Position numbers and translations under genes: made by a program
Shown here: in pieces, positions 22,020 through 33,351 of the stretch
How positions within the stretch are numbered: the stretch's first letter is position 1
How the letters are laid out: each line of letters starts with the position of its first letter
The notes under the pieces: generated by a model
Seen by the model: only the letters and a program-made list of their open reading frames with translations
Told to the model about the DNA's origin: nothing
The model's database searches: none
Assembly: GCA_001600055.1 (NCBI GenBank)
Contig: BCIV01000008.1
Coordinates: forward strand, 248,001-312,000
Length of the DNA stretch: 64,000 nt
Origin: Filobasidium wieringae
Lineage: Eukaryota > Basidiomycota > Tremellomycetes > Filobasidiales > Filobasidiaceae
Reading direction: 5' to 3'

Positions 22020-23510
22020 TCAGATGTTGATAGGAAGAAGGAAATCGAGCTCGCTAAGACCAACGGTCCCTCCCAACTCGGACCACTTCTGAGCTCGGTA
22101 TTTGCGACGAGCCAAACACTCTTTGTATGTCTCAGGCCAGTGTGTATCGGCATTCCATTCAGGCTGGACGGTATTATTAGGAGTCAGTCGGTTACAAAGC
22201 GCAAGGGCTCAACAATGGGACGTACCTCGAGTGATCCTCCGAAGTGTTTGGGAACCATGGCTGGTTGTGCTACCTTGCCATCGGCTAGCTTTTGATCGAA
22301 TTGTACCTGTAAAATAAATCGAGGCAACGACTAAGTGATATCCCAATGAGAATGGCATGATTGTCGCTGACTTTGCTCTTAGTTGCCGGACTGTATCGTT
22401 CACAACACAGCACACTTAGTTGCTTTATTGATAAGAAGGGCAAGCTGTCGATTTGCTCACTCGACAAATGGCCACATGACGTTGACCAATAACTTCCCGA
22501 CCATTCCCAAGTTCTGAACCGCAGCGAACCCAAGCCTTTCAGGGTAGTACCGCTGGATATCATGAAGGATATGTTTATTAACATCCACCGCAGCCCAAGA
22601 TCGATCGACTTTTCCCCCTAGATCCGCGATGAATCCTACATCCCTACGTGAACCCGTTTGTAATCAGCATCCCCGAACCTCGTTGTAGCGAAGAGCTTTG
22701 GGAAAGGTACTAACTCGACCCCTGCGACCATGAGATCCATGGCTCTTTCGACCATGTAGAACATCATCCTGACGGACTTGAAATCCACAGGAGGATCACC
22801 CGAGTGCTTAGCTCCTTTCCAGTAGATGAACGGTTGGCCTTGAATGGTATACCCTATGGTAAATAGTTTCCCCATCTTTCCCTATCAGAACGTAAAGCGT
22901 GTCAGAACAATAGAAAGAGATAGGTGAATGAGGACTTACTAGATCTTGGAGTTCCACGGCCATTCCTTCGATATCATCTAATCCCATTTCTCTCCTCCAG
23001 ATCAAGCATTCTTCCAATCGAGGTATGGTCTTGTCTACGGTCCATTTGTCGGCTATCACAGAATTTGCGTCAACAAGAGACTACCAATTTATGAGGAGCT
23101 AGTATTTACCTATCAAGAATCTGTAACACGTAGCGGATGAGTAAATTGACTGAAGGTGGATAAATAGCTGACCAGGAGAGGCTTACCGAATGATACATTC
23201 CTTACTCTATCGGATGAATCTAGTATTAGCCCAAGAGGAGGAAATCAACACAAGCCTTTCTTACCAAAAACATCTTCTCGCCAGGAGACAACCCAGCAAC
23301 CTGGACCTGATCCTTCGATACGCCCTCCCTCTGCTTGGCACTCAGAGGAGCGGTTCCAGGTTTAGTAGGAATCCATCCGAGCTGATACCCAGGGTTAGCG
23401 AAATGTTGCAGGACAGTCTCATATTTCTGTTGCTGTTCGGGTGTATCCAAACGGTTAGGTTTGGGCCGAATGGAAGTGCTGTTGATGGGAGGTGGAGCGA
23501 AGATTGACAT
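22020..23510 (-). CDS. CRAL-TRIO (Sec14-like) lipid-binding protein
   Basis: Sec14-like proteins move or present phosphatidylinositol and other lipids between membranes. Nine exons: 23510-23265, 23206-23187, 23120-23110, 23052-22940, 22881-22715, 22643-22461, 22390-22372, 22306-22226 and 22163-22020; 327 residues. The N-terminal CRAL-TRIO helix bundle is rebuilt across two microexons as CIIRFLIADKWTVDKTIPRL then EECLIWRREMGL. The lipid-binding fold includes GQPFIYWKG, VRMMFYMVERAMDLM, GFIADLGGKVDRSW, HILHDIQRYYPERLGFAAV and VNVMWPFVDPATKSKV, followed by PKHFGGSLEL. It resembles fungal PDR16/SFH-type proteins, but I cannot name the subfamily. No membrane anchor is visible. Exons of 20, 11 and 19 nt are unusual; each is required to keep the frame and the family motifs. 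Confidence 0.9.
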
Positions 23511-23693
23511 GAGAGTGGTGGTGGTGATTGTATTTGTTTTGTTTGTTGATGAGTGCTTGACCGATCGTCGAGGTATATGGATGCTACGTTTGAACAGCAA
23601 GATCGAGTATTACTAGCACTACTATATAACAGTCCGAATAAGATGTTCCTTTGCGGACAATCTCCTCATTTCCCCATTGTGATCGTTGTGAAT

Positions 23694-24432
23694 GGCTGCT
23701 CCTCTGAAACGTAAGAACGCTGAATATCCCTTTCATCAGCTTGTTCAGCCGATCTGTCTTACGTCACGCTACACGAGCGCTTGATCGGATGCCGAACTCA
23801 GACAGGCTGAGGCAGTAATGGTACATGCGTAGTGCTTGAAAAGCTATACCATCACTCAAGGTCACGATCTGCACTGCTTGCTCGTCAGGGAACAGCCCGA
23901 CTCAAGAAGATGGCCGAAATTCCTCTCCAGTAATCGGAGATTCCCCAAATGTCGGAGACTCGAAGAGCAGAGATCCGAAGAGCAGAGATTCGAAGAGCGT
24001 TCAACAACAGATGTCAAAGAGCTCGAAGATCAAGGGTCAAGGCTGTTAGACAAGCTGTCAAACAAGCTGCTGAACAGGCTGATGATAAACAAACTGCTGG
24101 ACCTGCTGGCAATGGCAAGATACGGGTCAGAACAGAGGGGAAAGGACCCATCAATATCTACGAAACGCTTGTTCTGGTTTGGAGATTCATCAACTGGCGG
24201 GGGCTGATGAGTCTCGGTTGTTAGTGGATGCGGGTTCAGCAACATCGATCGAACTGGAGGTGAACGCTAAAGGGTGAGTCCTGACCTCTTTGGTCACTGG
24301 CAGCGTTATAGTGAATAGCTGCTGCATCCTGCTACAAAATCGCCCCTATTTCCGCTCCCTCAATCAACACGTCACAGGTCCATGTCGATCAATATATCTC
24401 CTGCCTCAATCTCGATGAAGATCTACCCCTAG
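23694..24432 (+). CDS. Candidate gene with unresolved structure
   Basis: I do not recognise it and could not build one clean model. ATG at 23694 starts MAAPLK followed by a good donor at 23710. An acceptor at 23887 leads into RNSPTQEDGRNSSPVIGDSP, Ser/Lys-rich and open to about 24050. A second frame, from ATG at 23949, is open to 24222 and contains RRSRVKAVRQAVKQAAEQAD then GKIRVRTEGKGPINIYETL. A third piece, GADESRLLVDAGSATSIELE, ends at a strong donor at 24274 whose acceptor at 24378 gives KGSMSINISPASISMKIYP and TAG. The pieces are in different phases with no good splice sites between them, so a missed intron, a sequencing indel or real decay are all possible. Its 3' end would overlap the arrestin coding end by 44 bp. 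Confidence 0.35.
23961..23999 (+). repeat. 15-bp tandem repeat, frame-preserving
   Basis: Two near-identical units, CGAAGAGCAGAGATC and CGAAGAGCAGAGATT, followed by a partial third. Each unit is five codons, so the repeat keeps all three frames open (RRAEI, KSRDP or EEQRS in the three phases). This explains part of the ambiguity of the candidate gene here. Confidence 0.8.
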
Positions 24433-27400
24433 GGTTTCTCGATCTAGACCGATTCCTCAGAGCCTCGTCGTACGTAGGAGGTGATTCCCCTACTTCAGAT
24501 TCTTGACCACTGACTAACCGATCAAAGACCATGTTCCTCTCCAACAAAGTATCAGGAGCCTCGATCACGGTCGCTTCGCTTCCATTAGAAGAAGCTCGTC
24601 CGACCGATTCGGAAGCCCTTCCTCTGTTTGTCGAGACGGATCGGTTGATCCCCCGTCCAACCGGGTTGGGCGATACGCTTGCTCGGGAGACTATTGTACT
24701 GAGATGACTTGCAGGGGCAGTATCGGTAAGAGGGACCGCATTAGGACCTCCTGGATTCCTATGCACGGTACAATTAGATTGTCCTCCTGCTGTTGAATTG
24801 ATATTGGACGCCAGGTTGTATGACGGCAGTGAGTTGTTCTGCGATGTCGCACGACATTCCAGTAGATGCAATGGTGTTTCGATGATGATATCAAACTATA
24901 ATCGACTCGATGTCAATGATCGGCACCCTAACCGCAATTCCACGACCAACCAACTGACCTGTTTTCTTCTCCCCTTCGCATCCAGAATCTTATCATCCCC
25001 CCTCTCGACCCTCATGATGATCTTCAAGAAATGCCCTATAGACATATTAGAAGTCTCATGCTTGGTCGAAAACTTGATCTTCGATTGACAATCCGGAACA
25101 TGAAGCATCGTCTCCAAATTCCAAGGTCCAAAGGGATTCAGTAATTGCGAAACGGCGTCATCCTCGGACTCGTCCGTCGCTCTGGCTTGTACTGCCATAG
25201 CTGCCAAGGGGGAGAGCCATAGTGCGTCCGTCTTATCGGAAAGGATAGGGAGAAGAGGGTGAGGTCCGGTTTTATCTTCTGGATTTCTGAATGCGATGAG
25301 GGGGTATGATTTGGTCGCTTCGTGTCTGGCTATACGACGTTCCATAGCGAAGAAACTGATCTTCTCTACGTCGAGTAGAAAAGAGAAGAGTCAATTTGGA
25401 TCTCGCACTAGTCATATCGAGTGGTCTTACCTTCAATAGACATCGTCAACCGATGTATTCGACATTTGGACATTGGCATGATCCGCAAACTCATCGGTCT
25501 GTATCATTAACCTCTCAATTAGTCCATATCCCACCCCTAACAGCCTTATCCTACTCACATCTGACCTCCGATAGTAAACGCCTTTCCACTCAGAGCGATC
25601 AAATATCGCATCTGATCCTCCCATTGTCGTTCTACCAAGATATTCTCCGTTTCTTCCGTATCATCTTCCTGAGGCGTAGCGATCATGACAACCTCGATTT
25701 CCTCGACATAGTTCGGTGTCAAAGCTCCAGGTCGATGGATCGTAGCTGTCAAGCGATAAACGACGGAACCGAAATCCGCATGGATTGTGGGAGGAGCATT
25801 AGGAGGTATCGAGAAGGAAATTGGGTAATTGTAAACACCTGTCATGAAGAAACTGTCAGTGAGACTGCTTTTCGGAGGAAACGTCTTCATGACTCACCCT
25901 TCCTGAACTCCTTCCAATTGCTGGAATTCGAGGAACCGTCCGCCTCCCCATCTTCGCTTCCAAGACCAAGAACTTTCATCCCAAGTCCTCTTCCCCGATT
26001 ACTACTCTCACTCCTCTCTCTGGTCCCAGCAGGACTCATGTTTCTCGTCCTAGAAGGCGACCTGCCAGCTCCTCCCCGTCCAAATGGTCTCATATCCCGA
26101 TCTTCCGCGGCCAGAACGTGCATCCTTCCATCCCCCAACAAACCCGTTTGATAATGACTCGCCCGGCTCAGCGGATCGACGTAATTAGCACTAGGAGCGG
26201 GCGGAGGTTGACTCGATTGTCTGGTTTGAGAGGTAGATCCGGCTCTACTGATACTCCTGAAAGCATTAGCAAAGGAGAACTTGCTACCCTTTCTACCTCG
26301 CTCCTGATTCCCATTCCCATTCCCATTGGTCTTTGGCTCCGCGATCAAGTTGCCTGCGGTAGTGTTGACCGCTGCTGTCGATCCATGGGGAGAATTTGAG
26401 AGACTAGAAGGGTTACTCTCTCGGCGCAAGGAACTCATCGATCCACGGTGTCTCAGATGAGCAAACTGGTTGACTAGAGTCGACGTCGATCCTTCTCTCT
26501 GCCTGACATGATTCTCTGCTGGATCGGGAGCTGGGGCTAATTCGACGATCGAGGACCGATTAGAACCTGGCCGAGTTACTTCCACCATAGGTTGTTCAGT
26601 TGAATTTTGAGCAAGACTGATCCGGCTATTGTTATGCGAGTTGCTAGCGGACATCATGTTCGCATGGAATGGGTGATAAGACATGATGGCTGGTTGAGCA
26701 GGACCGGCAGCCCTGGCAGGATTCTCTTCACTAGTCCTCGTCGAGGTGTTTCCCGAGGAGGTAGGGAGAGGACGATTGATACTACCGCTGACAGACGGTC
26801 TTGGACTGGGTCCCGAATCATCACTATCATCCAAGGCACTGTTCCCGTTAACATGATCGAGCCTTGTACCGATACTGCCAGAAAGAGCTCTTCTAGACCT
26901 TCGTAATGTCGAACTCTCCCGCGAGAGGCTTGGATAACGAGAACCCTCCGCGCTACTAGGGATCGTGCTTAGAGAAGCATTCGTGATATCCGCTTCATCT
27001 GATTCATCCAGGAGTATCCTAGGACGGGCTTCCCTAACAGAAGCCTTCCTGCCTCGAGGTAAGGCTTCTCTTCCATTTATTGGATCGTGCAGAGCATACG
27101 CAGGAGATGGGCCTCGTTCCCTCATGAGTCGGTCGGAATGCAGAGCACGGATGGGAGGACCACCGTTCTCGTGCCCATTCCCGTTCACATGCCCGTTCTG
27201 TAGGGAACTTGGGGATCCATCGATATTTGGTGAGTCTAGATGATAAGCGGAAGTGATGTCCCCGCTTTCCATCCTTGAATGCATAGGAGGGGCTCTTTCG
27301 TGCATCAAGCTGATCGACCTAGGTCCTGCCCTGTTCATGAACCTTCCTCTTCCTCTATCGACTTCCTCAGCGAGATCTTCCACATCGTCCCTTTCCTCTT

Positions 27401-27928
27401 CTTCGTCCGTCCCTTCTTCCAGATCCCAAGAGTTGTCGAGACGAGTACCAGGGCCGAGGGACATGGCTCTCCGATCGAACGAGCCTGTTCGGTCAGTTGC
27501 AGCATTGAAGAAAGTTAGGGTATCGGAGACGATCACGTTCTCTTCGCTTATCTCCGTTCTTCGAGGTCCAATGCCTGTGAGAGGAGATCCGGCTTAGTTC
27601 AGACGAGAGTGTCATCCCTAAGTCTGTGAACAGATACTAACCTTCGGGCCATTCGGTTCTGCTCTTTCCTTCGAGCTTGATCTCGATCTTCTTGATCCTG
27701 ATAGGCTTCGGTAGTCGAACGGTCAAGACTCCTCTCAAGATGGCAGGAGGAGCATCTGTTTCTACGATCTGACGTCGGCCTCTGAAATCCTCACCCGTCG
27801 CTGAGCCTATAGTTGAGAGTGATCGTTGAGAATGAAAATACAAAAGTGATGAGGGAATTACGCTCACTTTTCAGGTAGGTAACGGGTTCGGCCAGTCGGA
27901 TAGCCAGGGGTGCTGGTGCTTTAGGCAT
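24389..27928 (-). CDS. Alpha-arrestin (ART-family ubiquitin-ligase adaptor)
   Basis: ART proteins bring the HECT ligase Rsp5 to plasma-membrane transporters for ubiquitination and endocytosis. Exons 27928-27868, 27806-27642, 27574-25898, 25838-25559, 25498-25431, 25365-24959 and 24895-24389 give 1054 residues. The arrestin N-domain starts PLAIRLAEPVTYL and continues LTVRLPKPIRIKKIEIKLEG. It is interrupted by a disordered, Ser/Asn/Arg-rich block of about 530 residues (roughly 104-634), then resumes VYNYPISFSIPPNAPPTI and VVYRLTATIHRPG. The C-domain includes MSLRIMPMSKCRIHRLTMSI and FDIIIETPLHLLECRAT. PPTYDEA at residues 1025-1031 is a PPxY motif that should bind Rsp5 WW domains. All six introns are 59-67 nt. 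Whether it equals a particular yeast ART cannot be told here. Confidence 0.9.
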
Positions 27929-29308
27929 GGTTGTCTAGTTCAGGTTATACGTTCATGTTGTGGTATCGTGATTGTAGCTGGGTATAAGCTCGAGCGATAA
28001 GAAGAGCCAAGATGAGCGGTCGAGAGCGAGAGAGGTTGTGGTCGTGAGTCGCGAATGGATGCTCGGGTTATAGGAATGAGATCGAGAGTTGCTATATCCA
28101 AAGTTGTCGGACCCGCGCGCGAAAAGGTCTGATAAGAGAAATCCAAAACACGCTCCGATCTGCGAGGCCTGAGCTATGTACGTCTCTTCAACAGGTTGAC
28201 GTTCAGCGACAAGGACTAGAAATGTGAGTCAGGCTATGCGATCAGATACCACGTCCTTTCGCTGGCAGGTCGGTCCTTCACACTGGGCATGTTCGAGTGA
28301 CATGATCTACCCATTTCGGAGCGGACAACTACCCAATAATTACCCCCGTGCCTGAGATTCAAAGCGATAAGAGCTCAAATGACGGGGCTCATGCGGGATT
28401 GGTCCGCTATTTAGCTATTTATGAGCCGGCTCGTCTGACGTATCAACCCTTGATTCATGGCTCAAATCGCTCAAACAGCATCATCTCAAGCAAGTCACAC
28501 CCTTCCACATGCCTCGTGTGTCACCATGAGGCCAACATCGGTTTGGGACGGATGAAGCAGATCCTGATGTATCGTGCGGCCATGGCGGCCAGAGATGATT
28601 GTACGCAACGCAAGTGGCGTTCGACCATCCCGAATTCACAATATCGCGGATTGCCGTTGTTTGGTCATCGTCGCTAGCATGGTCTTCAATGAACCTAACA
28701 AGATCACGAATCGAACGGGGAGAGGTTGGGTAGAGCAAACCTGAGATCAACCGGTTTTGGAACGAGGTTGTGTGGTAAACAGAGATCGATTCCATTCCGT
28801 ACCAGCAGCACAATAACGGTTGATTGGTGATAGAACATGCCTTGACTTTTTGACAGATCCCTTGAATGCAGGGATGCACACCACACACAAACACGATAGC
28901 ATTGCAATTAAAGATAGGCTGGGTCCCAAAAGGGACTTTCTTCTCCCATAGCGCGACCACACGTGTAATTATGTTTTGAAGTTTCATCCTTGTTTCACAA
29001 CTGTCGTACGGTGTGACGAGATCTTCGGTTGCAGTATTGGAGCAGGTCCACCTCAGAGTCTGCTGAATTAGTACAGCACGCAGAAACAATCACAGCTTTC
29101 GAACACTCAATCCTGTGCTGACTTTGGCCGACCACTCTCGTAAATGGAAAGAACGCTTGACGCAGCCGCCTCGCTCAGAGAACAGTCGATCTGAACCAAG
29201 TCGTGGGGTATTCAAGAAAAGACATATAGTACCGAATCATCGTCATGCAATACGTATACATCTCTCCTCCTCTCCCATGGTGACAATCCACAATCCCACT
29301 CGTTCCGC
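27929..29308. other. Intergenic: arrestin promoter and RPL21 3' flank
   Basis: Both neighbours are on the minus strand. A minus-strand frame at 28987-28481 would encode 168 residues from its first ATG (MKLQNIITRVVALWEKK), with many Cys and Trp. It matches no family I know and has no splice support, so I do not call it a gene. Nothing else is evident. Confidence 0.4.
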
Positions 29309-30005
29309 TTAGATGGTGGTCTCGTAAGGAAGAGGGTAAAGGGTCTGGGGGGCGTTGTCAGTGATGGAGACGGTTCGGGCCTCACGGGGCTGAGCGGGGA
29401 GACGCTTGAGCTGAACGAACTCTGATTATAGGCAGCAGACAGAGAGGTCAGAACGTGCTCTTCCATCTAAACATCCCCACGGCAATCAACTCACCTCCCT
29501 TCTCCTTAGCAGCCTTCTTCTTCTGGGCGTTGCTGACAACTCGGTCCAAGAACTCCTGCCTGCACTTGGAGTGCTTGACGTGCTCAACACGGAGGTTGAC
29601 ACGCTTCTCCATGTATCGACCGTTGACAACCTTGTAACAGATGATACCGACACCTCGGGGGGTAACGTTGTAGACGATACCGGTCTTTCCGTGGTAGAAC
29701 TTGTGGGGCTGTTAGACGAGAGAGAAATGATTGTAATGAGTCGAGATTCCTGATCGATGCCGCAATAGAGCTTGACGTACAAGACCCTTCTGCTCGGAAG
29801 CGTTGGCCTTGATGTCAACAATGTCACCAACTCGGTAAGTGGTCAAGTAGGTGGACATGTTAGGGGATCCATGCTCTAAAGATTAGTCAACGCCAGGCTC
29901 AGCAATCCCATCCCAGTCCTACATCTGACACCGATCAGACTAACCCTTGAATCCCTTCTTGAACATGTGACGCGTACGCGCCCTGATACCGAAAGAGTGA
30001 GGCAT
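29309..30005 (-). CDS. RPL21: 60S ribosomal protein eL21
   Basis: Cytosolic large-subunit protein. Exons 30005-29945, 29875-29781, 29708-29495 and 29421-29309 (introns 29876-29944, 29709-29780, 29422-29494) give exactly 160 residues, the family length. The sequence starts [20 protein letters not shown], continues [39 protein letters not shown] and [20 protein letters not shown], and ends [11 protein letters not shown]. Codons are strongly biased toward C- and G-ending forms (ACC, GTC, AAG), unlike the more mixed neighbours and typical of a highly expressed gene. It is divergent from RPS9. The introns are 69-73 nt, too short to host an ordinary box C/D snoRNA. Confidence 0.97.
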
Positions 30006-31112
30006 TTCGAAAGGTTACTTTTTTGTTCTACCAAGATCAAAAATCGATGAAATCAGCCCCTTTCTTCCAGTTCGTGATGCTTGAACGATCGACGGGATGA
30101 GACTAGACGAGCATATCGCAGGAGGGTAGAAGATACGGATAGAGGTTCTGGATGGTTTGGGTATGCATGAAGGTGAATTGGCGAAATAAGAGAAAGGGTT
30201 CGTTGTGCTGCTGACTTGACGCCTGCAAAGTTTGCCGTATGATGTTGAATGTTCTGATTGCAGAAAAAATGTCGGGACCCTTCTCTTGTTGCGTTCGTGA
30301 CGGGAGGGACGATATTTGACAGAGAGCTATCTCGACATCTGACCATGGTTCCCCTCCAATTCATCAAACGTCATTCATCCAAGCCGATAGTCCCGTGTTG
30401 CTAGATCCCGCTTGAAAAATCTTGATCCTTTTCCTTATGCAATACCCAAACCAGCTTTCAAATCCTTCAATTCCCTATTCTCCCTCTCGAAAGATGCTCC
30501 GTCTATCGGTCTTGTCCCGCCTATCGTCCAAAACCAAAAGGAAGTGTAGCTCACGTTTCCGTCCGGGTGAGGTGGTTGTTGGATGCCTAGAAGGAGGAGG
30601 TCACTGCGAGCGGTCTGATCACCTGAGGTAGACGAGACTTGAGAAATCGAGAGGAAACGAGAGGGAGAGGGAGGAACGTTGCGCGTGGGAACGATAACGG
30701 AGCCCAGAGAGAGGGAATTCAGTGAGCCAGAGAACCAGAAGAGGGTCGGCGATACTTAGAAGCGCGTACACCATATGCGCGCTTCCCCTTGACCGATTAT
30801 CCTTGTCAGTCGAAGCGCGTCGCCGAGCTGTAGGGAAACCTCAAGCTGGGGTGAGACTCGAGGGAAACCTCGCAGCCTCGTTCGCCCAGACCTCCCGCAA
30901 CCTCACTCGCTCACCGCAGGATTCACACCCACGGAGATCTCTATCTTTACAGCTTGCCTACCTGTACTCCCTCTTGAACTCGTCTCCCGGATTTCCGACA
31001 CCCATCGACAAAAGTGAGCTCCAGCTTATAGATAGCTATTGCTTGCCGACAGACCCGCTGATTTGCCGCTTCATCTCCTTTTCGTCGCTCCTTTCAACTC
31101 GCCAATCATCAG
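30006..31112. promoter_or_regulatory. Shared divergent region between RPL21 and RPS9
   Basis: Two cytosolic ribosomal protein genes, one of each subunit, are divergent across 1.1 kb, so they may share activators. No gene is recognisable inside. A plus-strand frame from about 30722 to 31324 overlaps the RPS9 start in another phase and looks like noise. I could not identify a specific ribosomal-gene promoter motif. Confidence 0.5.
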
Positions 31113-32046
31113 ATGCCTCTGTTAGTGAAACTTTTCACCTGGGATCACCGAAGGAAGAAGAATTGGGAACGCTGACCGATACATCTTGGCTTATTCATTC
31201 AACAGCGCACCCAGGGCCGTTTCCAAGACCTACAAGGTTCCCCGTCGTCCTTACGAGTCCGCTCGTCTCGATGCCGAGCTCAAGGTGTGTAGGAGAAGAA
31301 GAATTATATCAAGATGAAGAATAGAAGGCTGAGAGGAAATTGTGGATTGATTTGGAATTGATAGCTTGCCGGAGAGTACGGTCTCCGTAACAAGCGTGAG
31401 ATCTGGAGGATTCAGTTGACTCTTTCCAAGGTTCGTCTCATGTCATTTTTCTCAATCTTGATTGCACTATATCCAGCAAATCTTTAGATCCGTCGTGCTG
31501 CCCGAGAGCTTTTGAAGCTCGACGAGAAGGACCCCAAGCGTCTCTTCGAGGGTAACGCCTTGATCCGTCGTCTTGTGCGAATCGGAGTGCTCGATGACTC
31601 CAGGATGAGGTTGGATTACGTCTTGGCCCTCAAGGTTGAGGACTTCTTGGAGAGGAGGTTGCAGACCCAGGTTTTCAAGTCCGGGTATGTCAAAGATTTG
31701 CAAGCGGATTTCTTGGGTGGTTTTATCTGATGATATCTACATCACTAGTCTCGCCAAGTCTGTCCACCACGCCCGAGTTTTGATCAGGCAGAGGCACATC
31801 CGTGTTGGAAAGCAGATGGTCAACGTTCCCTCGTTCGTTGTTCGTTTGGACTCCCAGAAGGTACGTCAATCGCTTGACATGGTTGCTGCGGATTATCAAC
31901 TCACGCTGGATCATCTTTTTTAACAGCACTTGGACTACGCTTTGAACTCTCCTCTCGCTGGAGGACGTCCCGGACGTGTTAAGAGGAGGAGGATGAACAA
32001 GGCCGCCGAGGGTGAGGGTGAGGCCGAGGAGGAGGATGACGAGTAG
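31113..32046 (+). CDS. RPS9: 40S ribosomal protein uS4
   Basis: Small-subunit protein that binds 18S rRNA and guards decoding accuracy. Exons 31113-31120, 31206-31284, 31365-31430, 31488-31684, 31749-31860 and 31927-32046 give 193 residues. The first exon is only 8 nt (ATG CCT CT); joining at 31206 gives [20 protein letters not shown], matching the family start. Then come [49 protein letters not shown] and [20 protein letters not shown]. The S4 RNA-binding motif is [20 protein letters not shown]. The tail is acidic, [12 protein letters not shown]. Codon bias is strong, as in RPL21. The five introns are 57-85 nt. Confidence 0.97.
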
Positions 32047-32230
32047 ACATATCACATCACTTGAATCTCGATTTTTTATATGTGATGATGATGACTGCTC
32101 TGCTTTGAATCATGATGGTACATTTGCCTGAACGTGAAGAAGCGTGACGATACTTTGTAGATCATGATGAGATTTACTAAGCTACCAAAATCTGCTGTCG
32201 TGACCAGTTCAAATACTGCATAGTCACTAA

Positions 32231-33351
32231 TCAGCTGCGATTGTAGCTGCCCAGCGGTCCGGAAAGTCTTGCGTTTGCCTTGCACAAGTCCTCAACAGAC
32301 AAAGGGATGCTAGACTGCTGTCCAGTGGCAGGCCATATTTGCAGCTGATGACCTGGACTACCTTCGCCGGGAGCTTTGGCTGCAGTCACCGCGCCATAAT
32401 CTGCCGGACTGAGGTCCAAATCCTTGTTCCATGCTATCGTAAGAGGCTATGGCAGGACAAAGGAGGTCAGTTTGTCTCGACAAATTAGGTCCAACTCTAC
32501 TAACCCGATGGTTGGCAATCGACTGATCGACAAAATCGAAGAGTTCCTGAATCCGCTCAGTTGTACACTGACCGTCTACCTGAAACTCTAGGCTGCCGTA
32601 ATCCGTGGTATCAGAATTGTCTATGAACGCCTTCCATGGGTCTGTACCACTGGTGTAGTCAGTTCTAGCCTTGGTGAACCAATTCCCTTCAAGTTTCGGC
32701 TGGTTTCGTTGGGCCTCGCAGTAGGCGTAATAACGTGGCAAAAGCCACTGGGGACGGATTGACGCAACAGCGATATATACTGCTGCAAGTTTCGCTATTT
32801 CGGTATCTTTCGAATCTGTATTGAGGGTTCCAGCTGAATTTATCATCTCGTCGAGCAGGTCGGGGCTATTGGGGTTCACGATTTGTAGACATTGGTTGTA
32901 AGTCGTGTTCTCTTCCCCTGCTTGACCATTCGAACCGATGGGATTCGAAGTTGAGGAAGGCAGGTCGCTATATAGAGCGGAACTAGAGGTCGCTTGGGAC
33001 GTAACATCGCTCGTAGTACTGGGAGACCAGGATTGAGTTATCGTCTGTATATACTGAGTCTCAATTGGCTGATTCGAGTCGTAGGTCGTATCGCTGCCGG
33101 AACTTGCTTGCTGCCAAGTAAATGAAGCGTCAGTCGATTGCGGAGATTCCGTCCATGAATTGGCGGTGGACTCGGGAAGGTTCTGAGAGGGCACGTCAGA
33201 ACTTTCGTACTGTCGAGCGTGTTGAGTGACTGGACCAAGGAATAGTTTAGCTACGATATCTCGGCCAGTAAAATCAGTACCCACCCAGGGGTCGCGCGAA
33301 AACACGCATGTAGGAGAAAGATAGGAGGAAGAACAAGATGGGTTGGAGCAT
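32231..33351 (-). CDS. Secreted orphan protein, 335 residues
   Basis: I do not recognise a family. Exons 33351-33285, 33229-32505 and 32446-32231 (introns 33230-33284 and 32447-32504) close in frame. The first exon encodes a signal peptide, MLQPILFFLLSFSYMRVFAR, cut probably after VFA. A Ser/Thr/Gln-rich stretch of about 100 residues follows (WTESPQSTDASFTWQQASSG), likely O-glycosylated. The C-terminal half looks globular: AKLAAVYIAVASIRPQWLLP, RYYAYCEAQRNQPKLEGNWF, GSLEFQVDGQCTTERIQELF and LTIAWNKDLDLSPADYG, with a few Cys. No membrane span or GPI-like tail is visible. A lineage-specific extracellular or wall protein is likely. The gene model rests on clean donors and phase, not homology. 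Confidence 0.7.

Noticed and set aside
28481..29089. 202-residue minus-strand frame
   Set aside because: Its first codon is TTG; the first ATG gives 168 residues with unusual Cys and Trp content, no splice sites and no known family.
30722..31324. 200-residue plus-strand frame over the RPS9 start
   Set aside because: Overlaps the first two RPS9 exons in another phase; the spliced RPS9 model is decisive.
29422..31926. Intronic snoRNAs in the ribosomal protein genes
   Set aside because: The introns are 57-85 nt, too short for a typical C/D or H/ACA RNA plus splice signals, and no clear box pairs were seen.
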